Origin: Geodermatophilus marinus
GTDB lineage: Bacteria; Actinomycetota; Actinomycetes; Mycobacteriales; Geodermatophilaceae
DNA length: 64,000 nt
Direction of reading: 5' to 3'
Assembly (NCBI RefSeq): GCF_003428645.1
Contig: NZ_QVQH01000007.1
Span: 1-64,000, forward strand
Shown: one piece after another, positions 41,349 through 49,572 of the stretch
Position numbering within the stretch: position 1 is the stretch's first letter
How the letters are laid out: each line of letters starts with the position of its first letter
Notes under the pieces: model-generated
What the model was told of the DNA's origin: nothing
The model's database searches: none
What the model saw: only the letters and a program-made list of their open reading frames with translations
Translations under genes and position numbers: made by a program

Positions 41349-42497
41349 ATGCAGGACGCAGTGATCGTGGAGGCTGTGCGCACGCCGGTCGGCAAGCGCA
41401 ACGGCGGGCTCTCGGGGGTGCACCCGGCCGACCTGTCCGCGCACGTGCTCAGCGCCCTCGTCGAGCGGACCGGGGTCGACCCGGCGGTGGTCGAGGACGT
41501 CGTGTGGGGCTGCGTGTCCCAGGTCGGCGAGCAGACCTTCGACATCGGCCGGACGGCGGCGCTGGCGGCCGGCTGGCCCGAGACGGTCACCGGCGTCACG
41601 GTCGACCGGCAGTGCGGCTCCTCGCAGCAGGCGGTGCACTTCGCCGCCGCGGGCCTGGTCTCCGGCCAGTACGACGTGGTCGTCGCCGGGGGCGTGGAGT
41701 CGATGTCCCGGGTGCCGATGGGCTCGTCCTCCGCCGGCGCCGACCCGTTCGGCACCCGCTTCTCCGCCCGCTACGGCGGCGTGCGGCCGAACCAGGGCGT
41801 CGGTGCGGAGATGATCGCCGAGCGCTGGGGACTCTCCCGCCGGCAGTGCGACGAGTACTCGGTCGCCTCCCACGAGAAGGCCGCCGCCGCGCGGGCCGAG
41901 GGCCGCTTCGAGGGCCAGATCGCCCCGGTCACCACGCCGGACGGGACGGTGGTCAGCGCCGACGAGGGCATCCGCGAGGGGACCACCACGGAGGTGCTGG
42001 CCGGGCTGAAGACGGTGTTCAAGCCCGAGGGCGGGGTCATCACCGCCGGCAACTCCTCGCAGATCTCCGACGGCGCGGCCGCGCTGCTCATGACGACCAG
42101 CGACAAGGCCCGCGAGCTGGGCCTGACGCCGATCGCCCGGGTGCACACCGCGGTGCTGGCCGGCGCCGACCCGGTGATCATGCTGACCGCGCCGATCCCG
42201 GCCACGCAGAAGGCGCTGGCGAAGTCCGGGCTGTCGGTCGACCAGATCGGCGCCTTCGAGGTCAACGAGGCCTTCGCCCCGGTGCCGCTGGCCTGGCTGG
42301 CCGACATCGGCGCCGACGCCAAGGCGCTCAACCCGAACGGCGGGGCGATCGCGCTGGGCCACCCGCTCGGCGGCTCGGGCGCCCGGATCATGACCACGCT
42401 GGTGCACCACATGCGCGACAACGGCATCCGGTACGGCCTGCAGACGATGTGCGAGGGCGGCGGCCAGGCCAACGCCACCGTCCTCGAGCTGCTCTGA
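41349..42497 (+). CDS. Acetyl-CoA acetyltransferase (thiolase)
   Basis: 382 residues of thiolase II type. The nucleophile is C89 (VDRQCGSSQQ), the His is in GGAIALGHPLGGSGARI, and the second Cys in CEGGGQANATVLE. MSRVPMGSS and SQISDGAAALLM are typical substrate-loop segments. It cleaves a 3-oxoacyl-CoA with CoA, ending the beta-oxidation cycle. ATG 41349 lies behind GGGAGGACGGGAC. It is monocistronic, with a 20-bp hairpin right after the stop. Confidence 0.93.
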   Translation: MQDAVIVEAVRTPVGKRNGGLSGVHPADLSAHVLSALVERTGVDPAVVEDVVWGCVSQVGEQTFDIGRTAALAAGWPETVTGVTVDRQCGSSQQAVHFAAAGLVSGQYDVVVAGGVESMSRVPMGSSSAGADPFGTRFSARYGGVRPNQGVGAEMIAERWGLSRRQCDEYSVASHEKAAAARAEGRFEGQIAPVTTPDGTVVSADEGIREGTTTEVLAGLKTVFKPEGGVITAGNSSQISDGAAALLMTTSDKARELGLTPIARVHTAVLAGADPVIMLTAPIPATQKALAKSGLSVDQIGAFEVNEAFAPVPLAWLADIGADAKALNPNGGAIALGHPLGGSGARIMTTLVHHMRDNGIRYGLQTMCEGGGQANATVLELL

Positions 42498-42508
42498 CCG
42501 GGCGGGAA

Positions 42509-42551
42509 GCGGAGTGCCCCGTGCGAGGTCCCCTCGCACGGGGCACTCCGC
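42509..42551 (+). terminator. 20-bp perfect hairpin after thiolase
   Basis: Arms 42509-42528 and 42532-42551 pair perfectly around the loop TCC (GCGGAGTGCCCCGTGCGAGG). It starts 11 bp after the thiolase stop. No T-run follows. It overlaps the only visible start (GTG 42514) of the next gene. Confidence 0.7.
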
Positions 42552-43644
42552 CGCCCGGGGGCGCACGCTCGCCGGGGTCTACCGGCGCTTCGGCGGGTCC
42601 GGCGTCGCCGGGACCTCGCCGCTGGAGGGGCGCGTCGCCCTCGCGCTGAGCGGGTCGGAGGAGGCGCTGCACGCCCTGGAGGCGGTGCCGGCGCGCCGGC
42701 GGGACCCCGCGGTGGTCCTCGCCGCGCTGCACGACCTCGCCCTCGCCGGGCGCGCCCCCGCGCTCGCGGCGGCCTACGCGGCCGGGGACGGCGACGCCGC
42801 CGCCCGCGCGGCGGTCGACGTGCTGGTGACCACCACCGACGCGGTCGTCGCCACCGCCACGCGCCGGCGCCCGCGGACGCGGGAGACCGACCGCTGCGCC
42901 GTGCTGTACCCCGTCGTCGCCGAGGCGGCCCGCCGGGTCGGTGCGGACGCGGTCGGGCTGGTGGCCGTGGGCGCCTCGGCCGGGCTCGACGCCCACGTCG
43001 ACCGCCTCGGCATCACCTACGGCGGCACCCCGGGCGGCGGCGGGCGGCTGCTGGGCGACCCGTCGTCGCCGGTGCAGCTGTCGTGCTCGGTCGTCGGGGA
43101 CCGGCCCGTCCCGGCGCGCGCCGTCCCCGAGGTCGTCGCCCGGGTCGGCGTCGACCCCGACCCGGTGGACCCGACCGACCCGGAGGACGCGCGGTGGCTG
43201 CGCGCCTGCCTGCCGCCGGACCGGCCGGAGCAGGCCGCGGCGCTCGCGGCGGGCAGTGCGCTGGTGGCCGCCGAGCCGCCGGTGCTGCTGCGGGGAGACG
43301 CCGTCGACCTGCTGCCCGAGGCCGTGGCCCGGGTGTCCGAGGGTGCCCTGCCCGTCGTCACCACGGCGTGGGCGCTGTCGCGGCTGGCGCCCGAGCGCCG
43401 CCTGCGCTTCCTGCACCGCCTCGGCGACGCGGCGGCCGGCCGGGCGGTGGCCTGGGTGTCCGCGGAGGGGGTGGGCGTCGCACCGGCCGTCCCGACCCTC
43501 GGCGACCGCCGCGCCTCCGGCCACAGCACGGTGGGCCTGGCGGTGGCCGACCGGTCGACGCTGCACGCCGAGGCCGTCGGCCGCTGCTGGTCGCGGGGCC
43601 GCCTCCTGGCGTGGCTGGCGGACCCCGGGGCGCCGGGGCGCTAG
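42514..43644 (+). CDS. DUF2332 family protein
   Basis: 376 residues. LAGVYRRFGGSGVAGTSPLE, DPAVVLAALHDLAL, VGLVAVGASAGLDAHVDRL and TTAWALSRLAPERRLRFLHR match DUF2332, a widespread actinobacterial family with an SAM-methyltransferase-like core but no proven function. The start is uncertain: the domain needs residues from about 42560, yet the only upstream start in frame is GTG 42514 inside the hairpin. Stops of this gene and the convergent IclR gene overlap (shared TA at 43642-43643). Confidence 0.8.
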   Translation: MPRARSPRTGHSAARGRTLAGVYRRFGGSGVAGTSPLEGRVALALSGSEEALHALEAVPARRRDPAVVLAALHDLALAGRAPALAAAYAAGDGDAAARAAVDVLVTTTDAVVATATRRRPRTRETDRCAVLYPVVAEAARRVGADAVGLVAVGASAGLDAHVDRLGITYGGTPGGGGRLLGDPSSPVQLSCSVVGDRPVPARAVPEVVARVGVDPDPVDPTDPEDARWLRACLPPDRPEQAAALAAGSALVAAEPPVLLRGDAVDLLPEAVARVSEGALPVVTTAWALSRLAPERRLRFLHRLGDAAAGRAVAWVSAEGVGVAPAVPTLGDRRASGHSTVGLAVADRSTLHAEAVGRCWSRGRLLAWLADPGAPGR

Positions 43645-44465
43645 GCGCTCGCGGTGCCGCTCGGCCGGCCGGTCTCCACGTGCGGCCGGGACTGCCACAG
43701 CGCCCACTCCGCGCTGATCTCCCCGGCGGCCCGCAGCAGCCGCGGCAGGTGCTCGGCCAGCAGCCGCTCGGTCGAGGTCTCCGCGGCGTGCACCGTCACG
43801 TTCACCGCCGCCCGCACCGCGCCGCTGCCGTCCCGGACCGGGACGGCGACCGACCGCACCCCCGGCGCCAGCTCCTCGTCGGCCAGGGCCCAGCCGCGCG
43901 CCCGGACGGCGGTCAGCTCCTCGGCCAGCTGCGCGGGGGTGCGCCCGATGTACGGGGGCAGCCCCGACCGGCTCGGCTGGGCCAGGGTCGCCTCCAGCTC
44001 CCCGGGCGGCAGCGCGGCCAGCAGCACCTTCCCCTGCGAGGTCTGCGCGGCGGGGAAGCGCGTGCCGATCTCCACCCGCAGCGCGATCAGCTTCGGCACC
44101 GACACGCGGGCGACGTAGACGATGTCCGACCCGTCGAGCTGGGCCATGGACGACGACTCGCCGGTCCGGGCGACCAGGTCCTCCAGGTGCGGCCGGGCGA
44201 TGTCCCACAGCCCCAGCGCGCCGACGTAGGCCATCCCCAGCGACAGCACCCGCGGGGTCAGCGCGAACGTGCCGCCGGAGGAGCGCACGAAGCCGAGCTC
44301 CGCCAGCGTCAGCAGCAGCCGACGGGCGGTCGGCCGGGCCAGGCCCGCCTTCGTCGCCACCTCCGTCAGGCTCATCCGCGGGTGCCCGGCGTCGAAGCAG
44401 GCCAGCACGTCCAGCCCGCGCGCCAGCGCCTCCACGAAGTCCGGCCCGTTCCCGCGCCCCGCCAT
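43641..44465 (-). CDS. IclR-family transcriptional regulator
   Basis: 274 residues. Winged helix-turn-helix at ~12-75 (VEALARGLDVLACFD, SLTEVATKAGLARPTARRLL), then an effector domain with HLEDLVARTGESSSMAQLDG, FPAAQTSQGKVLLAALPPGE and the late NVTVHAAETS. The PcaR/PobR branch of IclR controls protocatechuate and hydroxybenzoate genes, which fits the divergent LigAB operon. ATG 44465 has a double GAGGAG upstream. It lies downstream of the amidohydrolase and is probably co-transcribed in part. Whether it activates or represses is unknown. Confidence 0.92.
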   Translation of the reverse strand: MAGRGNGPDFVEALARGLDVLACFDAGHPRMSLTEVATKAGLARPTARRLLLTLAELGFVRSSGGTFALTPRVLSLGMAYVGALGLWDIARPHLEDLVARTGESSSMAQLDGSDIVYVARVSVPKLIALRVEIGTRFPAAQTSQGKVLLAALPPGELEATLAQPSRSGLPPYIGRTPAQLAEELTAVRARGWALADEELAPGVRSVAVPVRDGSGAVRAAVNVTVHAAETSTERLLAEHLPRLLRAAGEISAEWALWQSRPHVETGRPSGTASA

Positions 44466-44540
44466 CTCCTCGCTCCTCCCCGCCGGCCCCCGCCGCCGCG
44501 CCGTCCCCGACCCGCGACCGGCCGCCCCGGGTGGGGGGGA

Positions 44541-44576
44541 CCGCCCCCGGAGGCCGGGACGCCGCACCGGGGGCGG
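44541..44576 (-). terminator. Hairpin between amidohydrolase and IclR genes
   Basis: Ten-base arms CCGCCCCCGG and CCGGGGGCGG with a 16-nt loop, 24 bp after the amidohydrolase stop. It may lower read-through into the iclR gene. Confidence 0.5.
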
Positions 44577-44600
44577 CAGGTACGGCGCCCCGGGTCCTCG

Positions 44601-46094
44601 TCAGCGGCCGAGCACGCGGTCCTCGCCGCCGGCCCGCTTCGACTCGTCCACGAAGTCGGTGTACTGGTACGGGTTGTCGAGGATCGCGGCCTCGGCCTCG
44701 GGCATGTCGGGGAACATCCCGGCCTCCCAGACCTCCTCGCCGCACTCGGCGCGCAGGTACCCGATGGTGTCCTCGATCTCCCGGCGCGAGGCGGCGAGGT
44801 CGACGCCGACCAGCCGGTGGTCGTGCTTCACCACGCGGCCGTCCACGACGACGGTGTGCACGTCGGCGCGCTGCGCCTGGAACGCGACGTGCCCCAGCGG
44901 GTTGAGCAGCGGGAAGGACACGGGGGAGTGGTCGTTCTTGACCAGGACGACGTCGGCCTTCTTGCCGGCCTCCAGGCTGCCGAGGTCGGCGTCCCGGCCG
45001 ATGGTGTGCGCGCCGCCCCGGGTGCACCACTCGACGACCTGCTTGGCCCGCAGCCGCAGGTGCGTGATCGTCTCGCCCTCGAGGTGTGCCGTGAGGTGCT
45101 CGGCCATGCGGTCGGCGTTCAGCGTGGCCCGCATCGCGGAGAACATGTCGCCGTTCCACCACACGCTGGTGTCCATCGACAGCGACACCGGGATGCCGTA
45201 CTGCAGCACCTGCTCGGTGGGGGCGTGGCCCTGCCCGGCGCTGCACTCCGACTCGGTCGAGATGGAGATCGACCCGCCGGTGGCCGCGATGCGCTGGTAG
45301 CTGTCCCGGGTGAGGGTGGCGGCGTGCACGTAGGTCGTCTCCGGGGTCATGAAGCCGCCGTCGTACATCTGCTGGATGCCGGTGTCGCTGGTCGCGCCCC
45401 ACACCCCGGCGTGCGTCGTGACCGGCAGGCCGAGCTCCCGGGCCACCTCGAACGCCGCCCGCTCCGGGAACGCCGGGTCGCCGGTGACGTCGAAGGCGAT
45501 CTGCACGCCCATCATGTCGTCGCGCTCGTCGCGCAGCCGCTCGAGGAAGGAGCGGACGGCCGGGTCGGCGGTCCACTCCCACGGGCCGGCCTGGATGTTG
45601 CCGTAGGCCAGGACGAACCGGCCCGGCACCGAGCGCAGCGCCTCCAGTGCGGCCTCGGCGTGGTCGACGCTCTGCAGGTTGTGCGACCAGTCGACGGTGG
45701 TGGTGACGCCGGCGTCGAGCGACTCGAGCGCGGCCAGCCGGTTGCCCGCCGCGATGTCCTGCGGGCGGAACTTCCTCCCGTGCTCGAGGTAGTACCAGAC
45801 GAAGTACTGGGTGAGCGTCCAGTCGGCCCCGTAGCCGCGCATCGCCGTCTGCCACATGTGCCGGTGCGTGTCGATCATGCCCGGCATCACGATGCCGCCG
45901 GAGGCGTCGATCTCCCGGGTCCCCTCGGGGACCTCCAGCCGCGGGCCGACGGCGGCGATCCGGTCGCCCACCACGAGCACGTCCGCGTCGGTGAGCACGG
46001 TGCAGGCGTCGTCCATGGTCAGGACCGTGCCGCCGCGGAAGACCAGCGGCCGGCCGGCCTCCGGAGCGGGGGTGGGGCTCGCGGGCTGGCTCAT
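44601..46094 (-). CDS. Amidohydrolase, ATZ/TRZ (metal-dependent aminohydrolase) type
   Basis: 497 residues of the amidohydrolase superfamily, subtype III-like. Metal ligands: H77 and H79 (GMIDTHRHMWQ), a His in VTTHAGVWGA, a further His in YVHAATLTRD, and Asp in SLSMDTSVWWNG. Terminal ADLGSLEAGKKADVVLV is typical. Relatives such as TrzN, AtzB and guanine or cytosine deaminases remove amino or halide groups from heteroaromatics. It is divergent from the LigAB operon, so it may remove an amino or amide group from the ring before cleavage. ATG 46094 has GGAGGAG upstream. Confidence 0.9.
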   Translation of the reverse strand: MSQPASPTPAPEAGRPLVFRGGTVLTMDDACTVLTDADVLVVGDRIAAVGPRLEVPEGTREIDASGGIVMPGMIDTHRHMWQTAMRGYGADWTLTQYFVWYYLEHGRKFRPQDIAAGNRLAALESLDAGVTTTVDWSHNLQSVDHAEAALEALRSVPGRFVLAYGNIQAGPWEWTADPAVRSFLERLRDERDDMMGVQIAFDVTGDPAFPERAAFEVARELGLPVTTHAGVWGATSDTGIQQMYDGGFMTPETTYVHAATLTRDSYQRIAATGGSISISTESECSAGQGHAPTEQVLQYGIPVSLSMDTSVWWNGDMFSAMRATLNADRMAEHLTAHLEGETITHLRLRAKQVVEWCTRGGAHTIGRDADLGSLEAGKKADVVLVKNDHSPVSFPLLNPLGHVAFQAQRADVHTVVVDGRVVKHDHRLVGVDLAASRREIEDTIGYLRAECGEEVWEAGMFPDMPEAEAAILDNPYQYTDFVDESKRAGGEDRVLGR

Positions 46095-46168
46095 GCGTCT
46101 CCTCCTGTGCCTCGTCGTCCCGTCGCCGGACTGCTGTCCGCACAGCGGGCACACGGGTGTGCGTTCGC

Positions 46169-46197
46169 ACGATGCTGTGGCGTGGCCCACGTGTCAA
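46169..46197 (-). promoter_or_regulatory. Promoter for amidohydrolase (minus strand)
   Basis: TTGACA at 46192-46197 (as complement TGTCAA), 17 bp spacing, and CATCGT at 46169-46174. The -35 matches consensus perfectly; the -10 is weak. Confidence 0.45.
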
Positions 46198-46223
46198 GGC
46201 CAGGAGCGCCGACGTCGGCCGGG

Positions 46224-46274
46224 TTGACAGCCGGGGGTGCACGCCACTGGAATGGCGAACGGACGAACGTCCGT
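46224..46274 (+). promoter_or_regulatory. Promoter and operator for CoA-transferase/LigBA operon
   Basis: TTGACA at 46224-46229, 18 bp spacing, and TGGAAT at 46248-46253. A perfect dyad ACGGACG-AA-CGTCCGT at 46259-46274 follows six bases later, over the expected transcription start. A repressor, IclR or another, bound there would block the operon. Confidence 0.55.
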
Positions 46275-46316
46275 CTGGTGGCGGGCGGCCGAGGAGCGAG
46301 GAGTGGGCGCGCACCG

Positions 46317-47498
46317 ATGACCGCAGCACGCGAACCCGGGGACGACGGGCCGCGCGGCCCGCTCGCCGGCCTCCTCGTGGCCGACTTCTCGCGGATCCTG
46401 GCCGGGCCGTACAGCACGATGCTCCTGGCCGACCTCGGCGCGGAGGTGGTGAAGGTGGAGGGCCCGCGGGGCGACGACACCCGCACCTGGGCGCCGCCGG
46501 TCCGCGACGGCGTGTCCACCTACTACCTCGGCGTGAACCGCAACAAGCGCTCGGTGGCCCTGGACCTCACCGCCCCCGACGACGCCGCCGCCGCGCAGGA
46601 GCTGGCCCGCCGCGCCGACGTCCTGGTCGAGAACTTCAAGCCGGGCGGCCTGGCCCGCTTCGGCCTGGACTACGACTCCGTCGCCGCGGCCAACCCCGGC
46701 ATCGTCTACGCCTCCATCAGCGGCTTCGGCAGCGCACCGGAGGGCGCCTCGCTGCCCGGCTACGACCTCATCGTCCAGGCGATCTCCGGGCTGATGAGCC
46801 TCACCGGCGACCCGGGCGGGGACCCGTACCGCGCCGGGGTGGCGGTGTTCGACGTGATGGCCGGGCTGCACGCCACCATCGGGGTCCTGTCGGCGCTGCA
46901 CGCCCGGCGGGAGACCGGCCGCGGCCAGCACGTGGAGGTCAACCTGCTCTCCTCGGCGCTGTCCGGCCTGGTCAACCAGACCAGCGCGTTCGTCGCCGGG
47001 GGGGTGGTGCCGTTCCGGATGGGCAACAGCCACCCGAGCCTGTTCCCCTACGAGCCGCTGCCGTGCGCCGACGGCGAGCTGATCATCACGGCCGGCAACG
47101 ACGGGCAGTTCCGCAAGCTGTGCGACGTCCTCGGCGTCCCCGAGCTCGTCGACGACCCGCGCTTCCTGCACAACGAGGACCGCACCGCCAACCGGGAGGA
47201 GCTGCGGCCGCTGCTGGTCGAGCGGCTGCGCACCCGCGGCAAGCAGGAGTGGTTCCGCGACATCATCGGCGCCGACGTGCCGTGCGGGCCGATCAACACC
47301 GTCGACCAGGGGGTGGCCTTCGCCGAGGAGGTCGGGCTGGCTCCGGTGGTGAGCGCGGGGGAGGGGGACGCCGCGGTGCCGTCGATCCGCAACCCGATCC
47401 GGTTCTCCGAGAGCGCGGCGAGCTACCGGCTGCCGCCGCCGGCCCTCGACGAGCACGGCGCGGAGATCCGCCGTTGGCTGGCTAAGGAGCAGCCGTGA
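46317..47498 (+). CDS. Class III CoA-transferase (formyl/succinyl-CoA transferase type)
   Basis: 393 residues of CaiB/BaiF type. Catalytic Asp is D150 in PGYDLIVQAISGLMSLTG, the context of formyl-CoA and succinyl-CoA transferases. VADFSRILAGPYSTMLLADL, VNRNKRSVALDLT and RGQHVEVNLLSSAL are also present. It moves CoA from a donor to a free acid by anhydride and thioester intermediates. This is the first gene of the operon. The next gene is a CoA-thioester lyase, so it may prepare the thioester for C-C cleavage. ATG 46317 has no close Shine-Dalgarno. Confidence 0.93.
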   Translation: MTAAREPGDDGPRGPLAGLLVADFSRILAGPYSTMLLADLGAEVVKVEGPRGDDTRTWAPPVRDGVSTYYLGVNRNKRSVALDLTAPDDAAAAQELARRADVLVENFKPGGLARFGLDYDSVAAANPGIVYASISGFGSAPEGASLPGYDLIVQAISGLMSLTGDPGGDPYRAGVAVFDVMAGLHATIGVLSALHARRETGRGQHVEVNLLSSALSGLVNQTSAFVAGGVVPFRMGNSHPSLFPYEPLPCADGELIITAGNDGQFRKLCDVLGVPELVDDPRFLHNEDRTANREELRPLLVERLRTRGKQEWFRDIIGADVPCGPINTVDQGVAFAEEVGLAPVVSAGEGDAAVPSIRNPIRFSESAASYRLPPPALDEHGAEIRRWLAKEQP

Positions 47499-48328
47499 GC
47501 GAGCGCCCCGTCTACCCGACCGCGCTGGGCGCCTCGAGCCGGGAGTCGATCACCCTGCTCGGGCACGACCTGGCCCGCGACGTCATGGGCACCGTCGGCT
47601 TCGGGGAGCTGGCGTTCTGGCTGGCCGCGCAGCGGCGGCCCACCCGGGGGGAGACCCGGGTCTTCGAGGCGGTGCTCGCCGCCCTGGCCGACCACGGGTT
47701 CACGCCCACGGCGATCGTCACCCGCCTCACCTGGCTCTCGGCGCCGGACTCGGTGCAGGGCGCGCTGGCCGCCGGCCTGCTCGGCGGGGGCTCCCGCTTC
47801 CTGGGGGTCACCGAGGACTGCGGCCGGTTCCTGCACGGCGTCCTGACGTCGGTCGAGGGCGGCCTGCCCGGCGACGACGCCGGCTGGGACGCCCTCGCGC
47901 TGGAGACGGTCACCGCGCAGCGCGCGGCCGGGCGGTTCGTGCCGGGCCTGGGTCACCACGTGCACAAGGACGGCGACCCGCGCACCCCGCGGCTGCTGGA
48001 GATCGCCGCCGAGGAGGGGCTGACCGGGCCGCACCTGGCGCTGTTCACCGCGATCGGCCGGGTGCACCCGCAGGTGCTGGGCCGGACGCTGCCGCTCAAC
48101 GGCGCCGGCGTCTGCGGCGCCGCCCTCGCGGACCTCGGACTGCCGCTGGAGCTGCTGCGGGGCTTCGCGCTGCTGGCCCGCACCGCGGGCCTGATCGGCC
48201 AGCTGGCCGAGGAGATCCGCAGCCCGGTCGCCAACGACGTCTTCCTCTCCGTGGACCTCAACAACCGGTCGGTCGCCCCCGATCCGTACACCCCTGACAT
48301 CGACGCCAACGGAGGTCGGCATGGCTGA
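47495..48328 (+). CDS. Citryl-CoA lyase-like (citrate synthase-fold) protein
   Basis: 277 residues, much shorter than citrate synthase (~370-430) and equal to the stand-alone citryl-CoA lyase group. The citrate-synthase box GLGHHVHKDGDPR is at 151-163, with H154 equivalent to the oxaloacetate-binding His. The HGGANE box is altered to LLGGGSRFLG. The end has NDVFLSVDLNNRSV with a possible catalytic Asp. It should split or join a citryl-CoA-like thioester into a 2-oxo acid and an acyl-CoA. GTG 47495 overlaps the transferase stop; the LigB gene starts eight bases before its end. Confidence 0.85.
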   Translation: MSERPVYPTALGASSRESITLLGHDLARDVMGTVGFGELAFWLAAQRRPTRGETRVFEAVLAALADHGFTPTAIVTRLTWLSAPDSVQGALAAGLLGGGSRFLGVTEDCGRFLHGVLTSVEGGLPGDDAGWDALALETVTAQRAAGRFVPGLGHHVHKDGDPRTPRLLEIAAEEGLTGPHLALFTAIGRVHPQVLGRTLPLNGAGVCGAALADLGLPLELLRGFALLARTAGLIGQLAEEIRSPVANDVFLSVDLNNRSVAPDPYTPDIDANGGRHG

Positions 48329-49214
48329 GGTCGCCGCGGTCATCGCGTCCACCCACCACCCCTTCTACCACCGGGCCAGCACGTCGACCGGGGCCGACCG
48401 CCCGCCGTTCGCCGACGAGTGGGTGGCCAAGATCGAGCGGTTCCGGGAGACGCTCACCCGCGCCGAGCCCGACGTGCTGGTCATGGTCGGCAGCGACCAC
48501 TTCCACCAGCTGTGGCTGGACAACATGCCGCAGTTCCTCGTCGGCAAGGCGCCGTTCTTCGACGCCAACTGGTACAACGAGGAGCGCGAGTTCGGCCTGC
48601 CGCGGATGCGGCTGCGGGGCCAGGAGGAGCTCGCCGCGCACATCCTGCGCGACGGCCTGGACCGCGACTTCGACCTGGCGTTCAGCAACGAGCTGCGGAT
48701 CGACCACAGCATCACCTGCCCGATCATCACGCTGCGGCCGCAGGCCGACCTGCCGATCGTGCCGGTCTACACGAACATCTTCGCCCCGCCGCTGCCGCAG
48801 CCGAGGCGGTTCGTGCAGCTGGGCCGGGCGCTGCGCGAGATGGTCGAGTCCTGGGAGAGCGACCAGCGGGTGGCGATCATCGGCACCGGGCACCTGTCGC
48901 TGGAGCTCGGCGGGCCCCGCCAGTTCGGCGAGCACGGCCCCGACCCCGAGTTCGACCGCAAGGCCGTCGAGTGGATCGCCTCCGGCGACATCGAGGGCTG
49001 CCTGGCCGAGGTGAGCCTGGAGTCCCTGCACGCCCCGGGCAACGCCACCCACGGTTTCATGGACTTCATGCTGATGATGGGTGTGGCCGGCGACGGGCGG
49101 AAGGCCGACCACGTCGACACCCTCGACCTCTTCCACACCATGGAGGCCTACTTCACCTGGTACCCGGACGGGGTGCCGGCCGGCCCCGGCGACACGGCGG
49201 AGGCGACGCGATGA
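48321..49214 (+). CDS. LigB-family type II extradiol dioxygenase, catalytic (beta) subunit
   Basis: 297 residues. The non-haem iron site is conserved: H12 (STHHPFYH) and H60 (GSDHFHQLW) as ligands, H191 (GTGHLSLELG) as the catalytic base, with a Glu near residue 230. LigB proteins open protocatechuate, gallate or related rings with O2 when complexed with LigA. ATG 48321 overlaps the lyase gene by eight bases; the end overlaps LigA as ATGA. The order LigB-LigA is the reverse of the classical sphingomonad ligA-ligB order. Confidence 0.93.
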   Translation: MAEVAAVIASTHHPFYHRASTSTGADRPPFADEWVAKIERFRETLTRAEPDVLVMVGSDHFHQLWLDNMPQFLVGKAPFFDANWYNEEREFGLPRMRLRGQEELAAHILRDGLDRDFDLAFSNELRIDHSITCPIITLRPQADLPIVPVYTNIFAPPLPQPRRFVQLGRALREMVESWESDQRVAIIGTGHLSLELGGPRQFGEHGPDPEFDRKAVEWIASGDIEGCLAEVSLESLHAPGNATHGFMDFMLMMGVAGDGRKADHVDTLDLFHTMEAYFTWYPDGVPAGPGDTAEATR

Positions 49215-49570
49215 GCAGGTACCTGCTGGACAAGTTCCTGTTCACCGTCGACCGCGACCCCGCCCTCGTCGAGCGCTACCGCGAGGACCCCGCCGGCACG
49301 GTCGAGTGGTGGGAGGCCGAGATGGCCAACACGATCCTCAACTGCACCGCCGACGAGCGGTCGACCTGGTTGGAGTTCACCGAGGACGAGCGGCGCGCAC
49401 TGCGCGAGCACGACCACGTGACGCTGTTCCGGATGGGCGCCCACCCGTTCCTCACGCTCACCCTGTTCATCGCGATGTTCGAGCGCGACCACGGGCCGCT
49501 GGAGTACCAGAAGGCCTACGGCAGGGCGATGGAGCACATCACGCTGCCCTACCCCGACATCGCGACCTGA
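49211..49570 (+). CDS. LigA-family small (alpha) subunit of extradiol dioxygenase
   Basis: 119 residues, typical LigA length and all-helical: YLLDKFLFTVDRDPALVERY, WWEAEMANTILNCTADERST, EHDHVTLFRMGAHPFLTLTL. It caps the active site of LigB and helps fix the carboxylate of the substrate. It starts in an ATGA overlap with LigB, so the subunits are made in balance. It is followed two bases after its stop by the quinone-reductase-like gene. Confidence 0.92.
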   Translation: MSRYLLDKFLFTVDRDPALVERYREDPAGTVEWWEAEMANTILNCTADERSTWLEFTEDERRALREHDHVTLFRMGAHPFLTLTLFIAMFERDHGPLEYQKAYGRAMEHITLPYPDIAT

Positions 49571-49572
49571 CC

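Noticed and set aside
43083-46316. Long upstream extension of the CoA-transferase
   Set aside because: Low-complexity reading antisense to IclR and amidohydrolase genes. The true start is near 46317.
42388-46329. 1313-residue open frame on the minus strand
   Set aside because: Shadow reading across several genes on both strands; the amidohydrolase is encoded in another frame.
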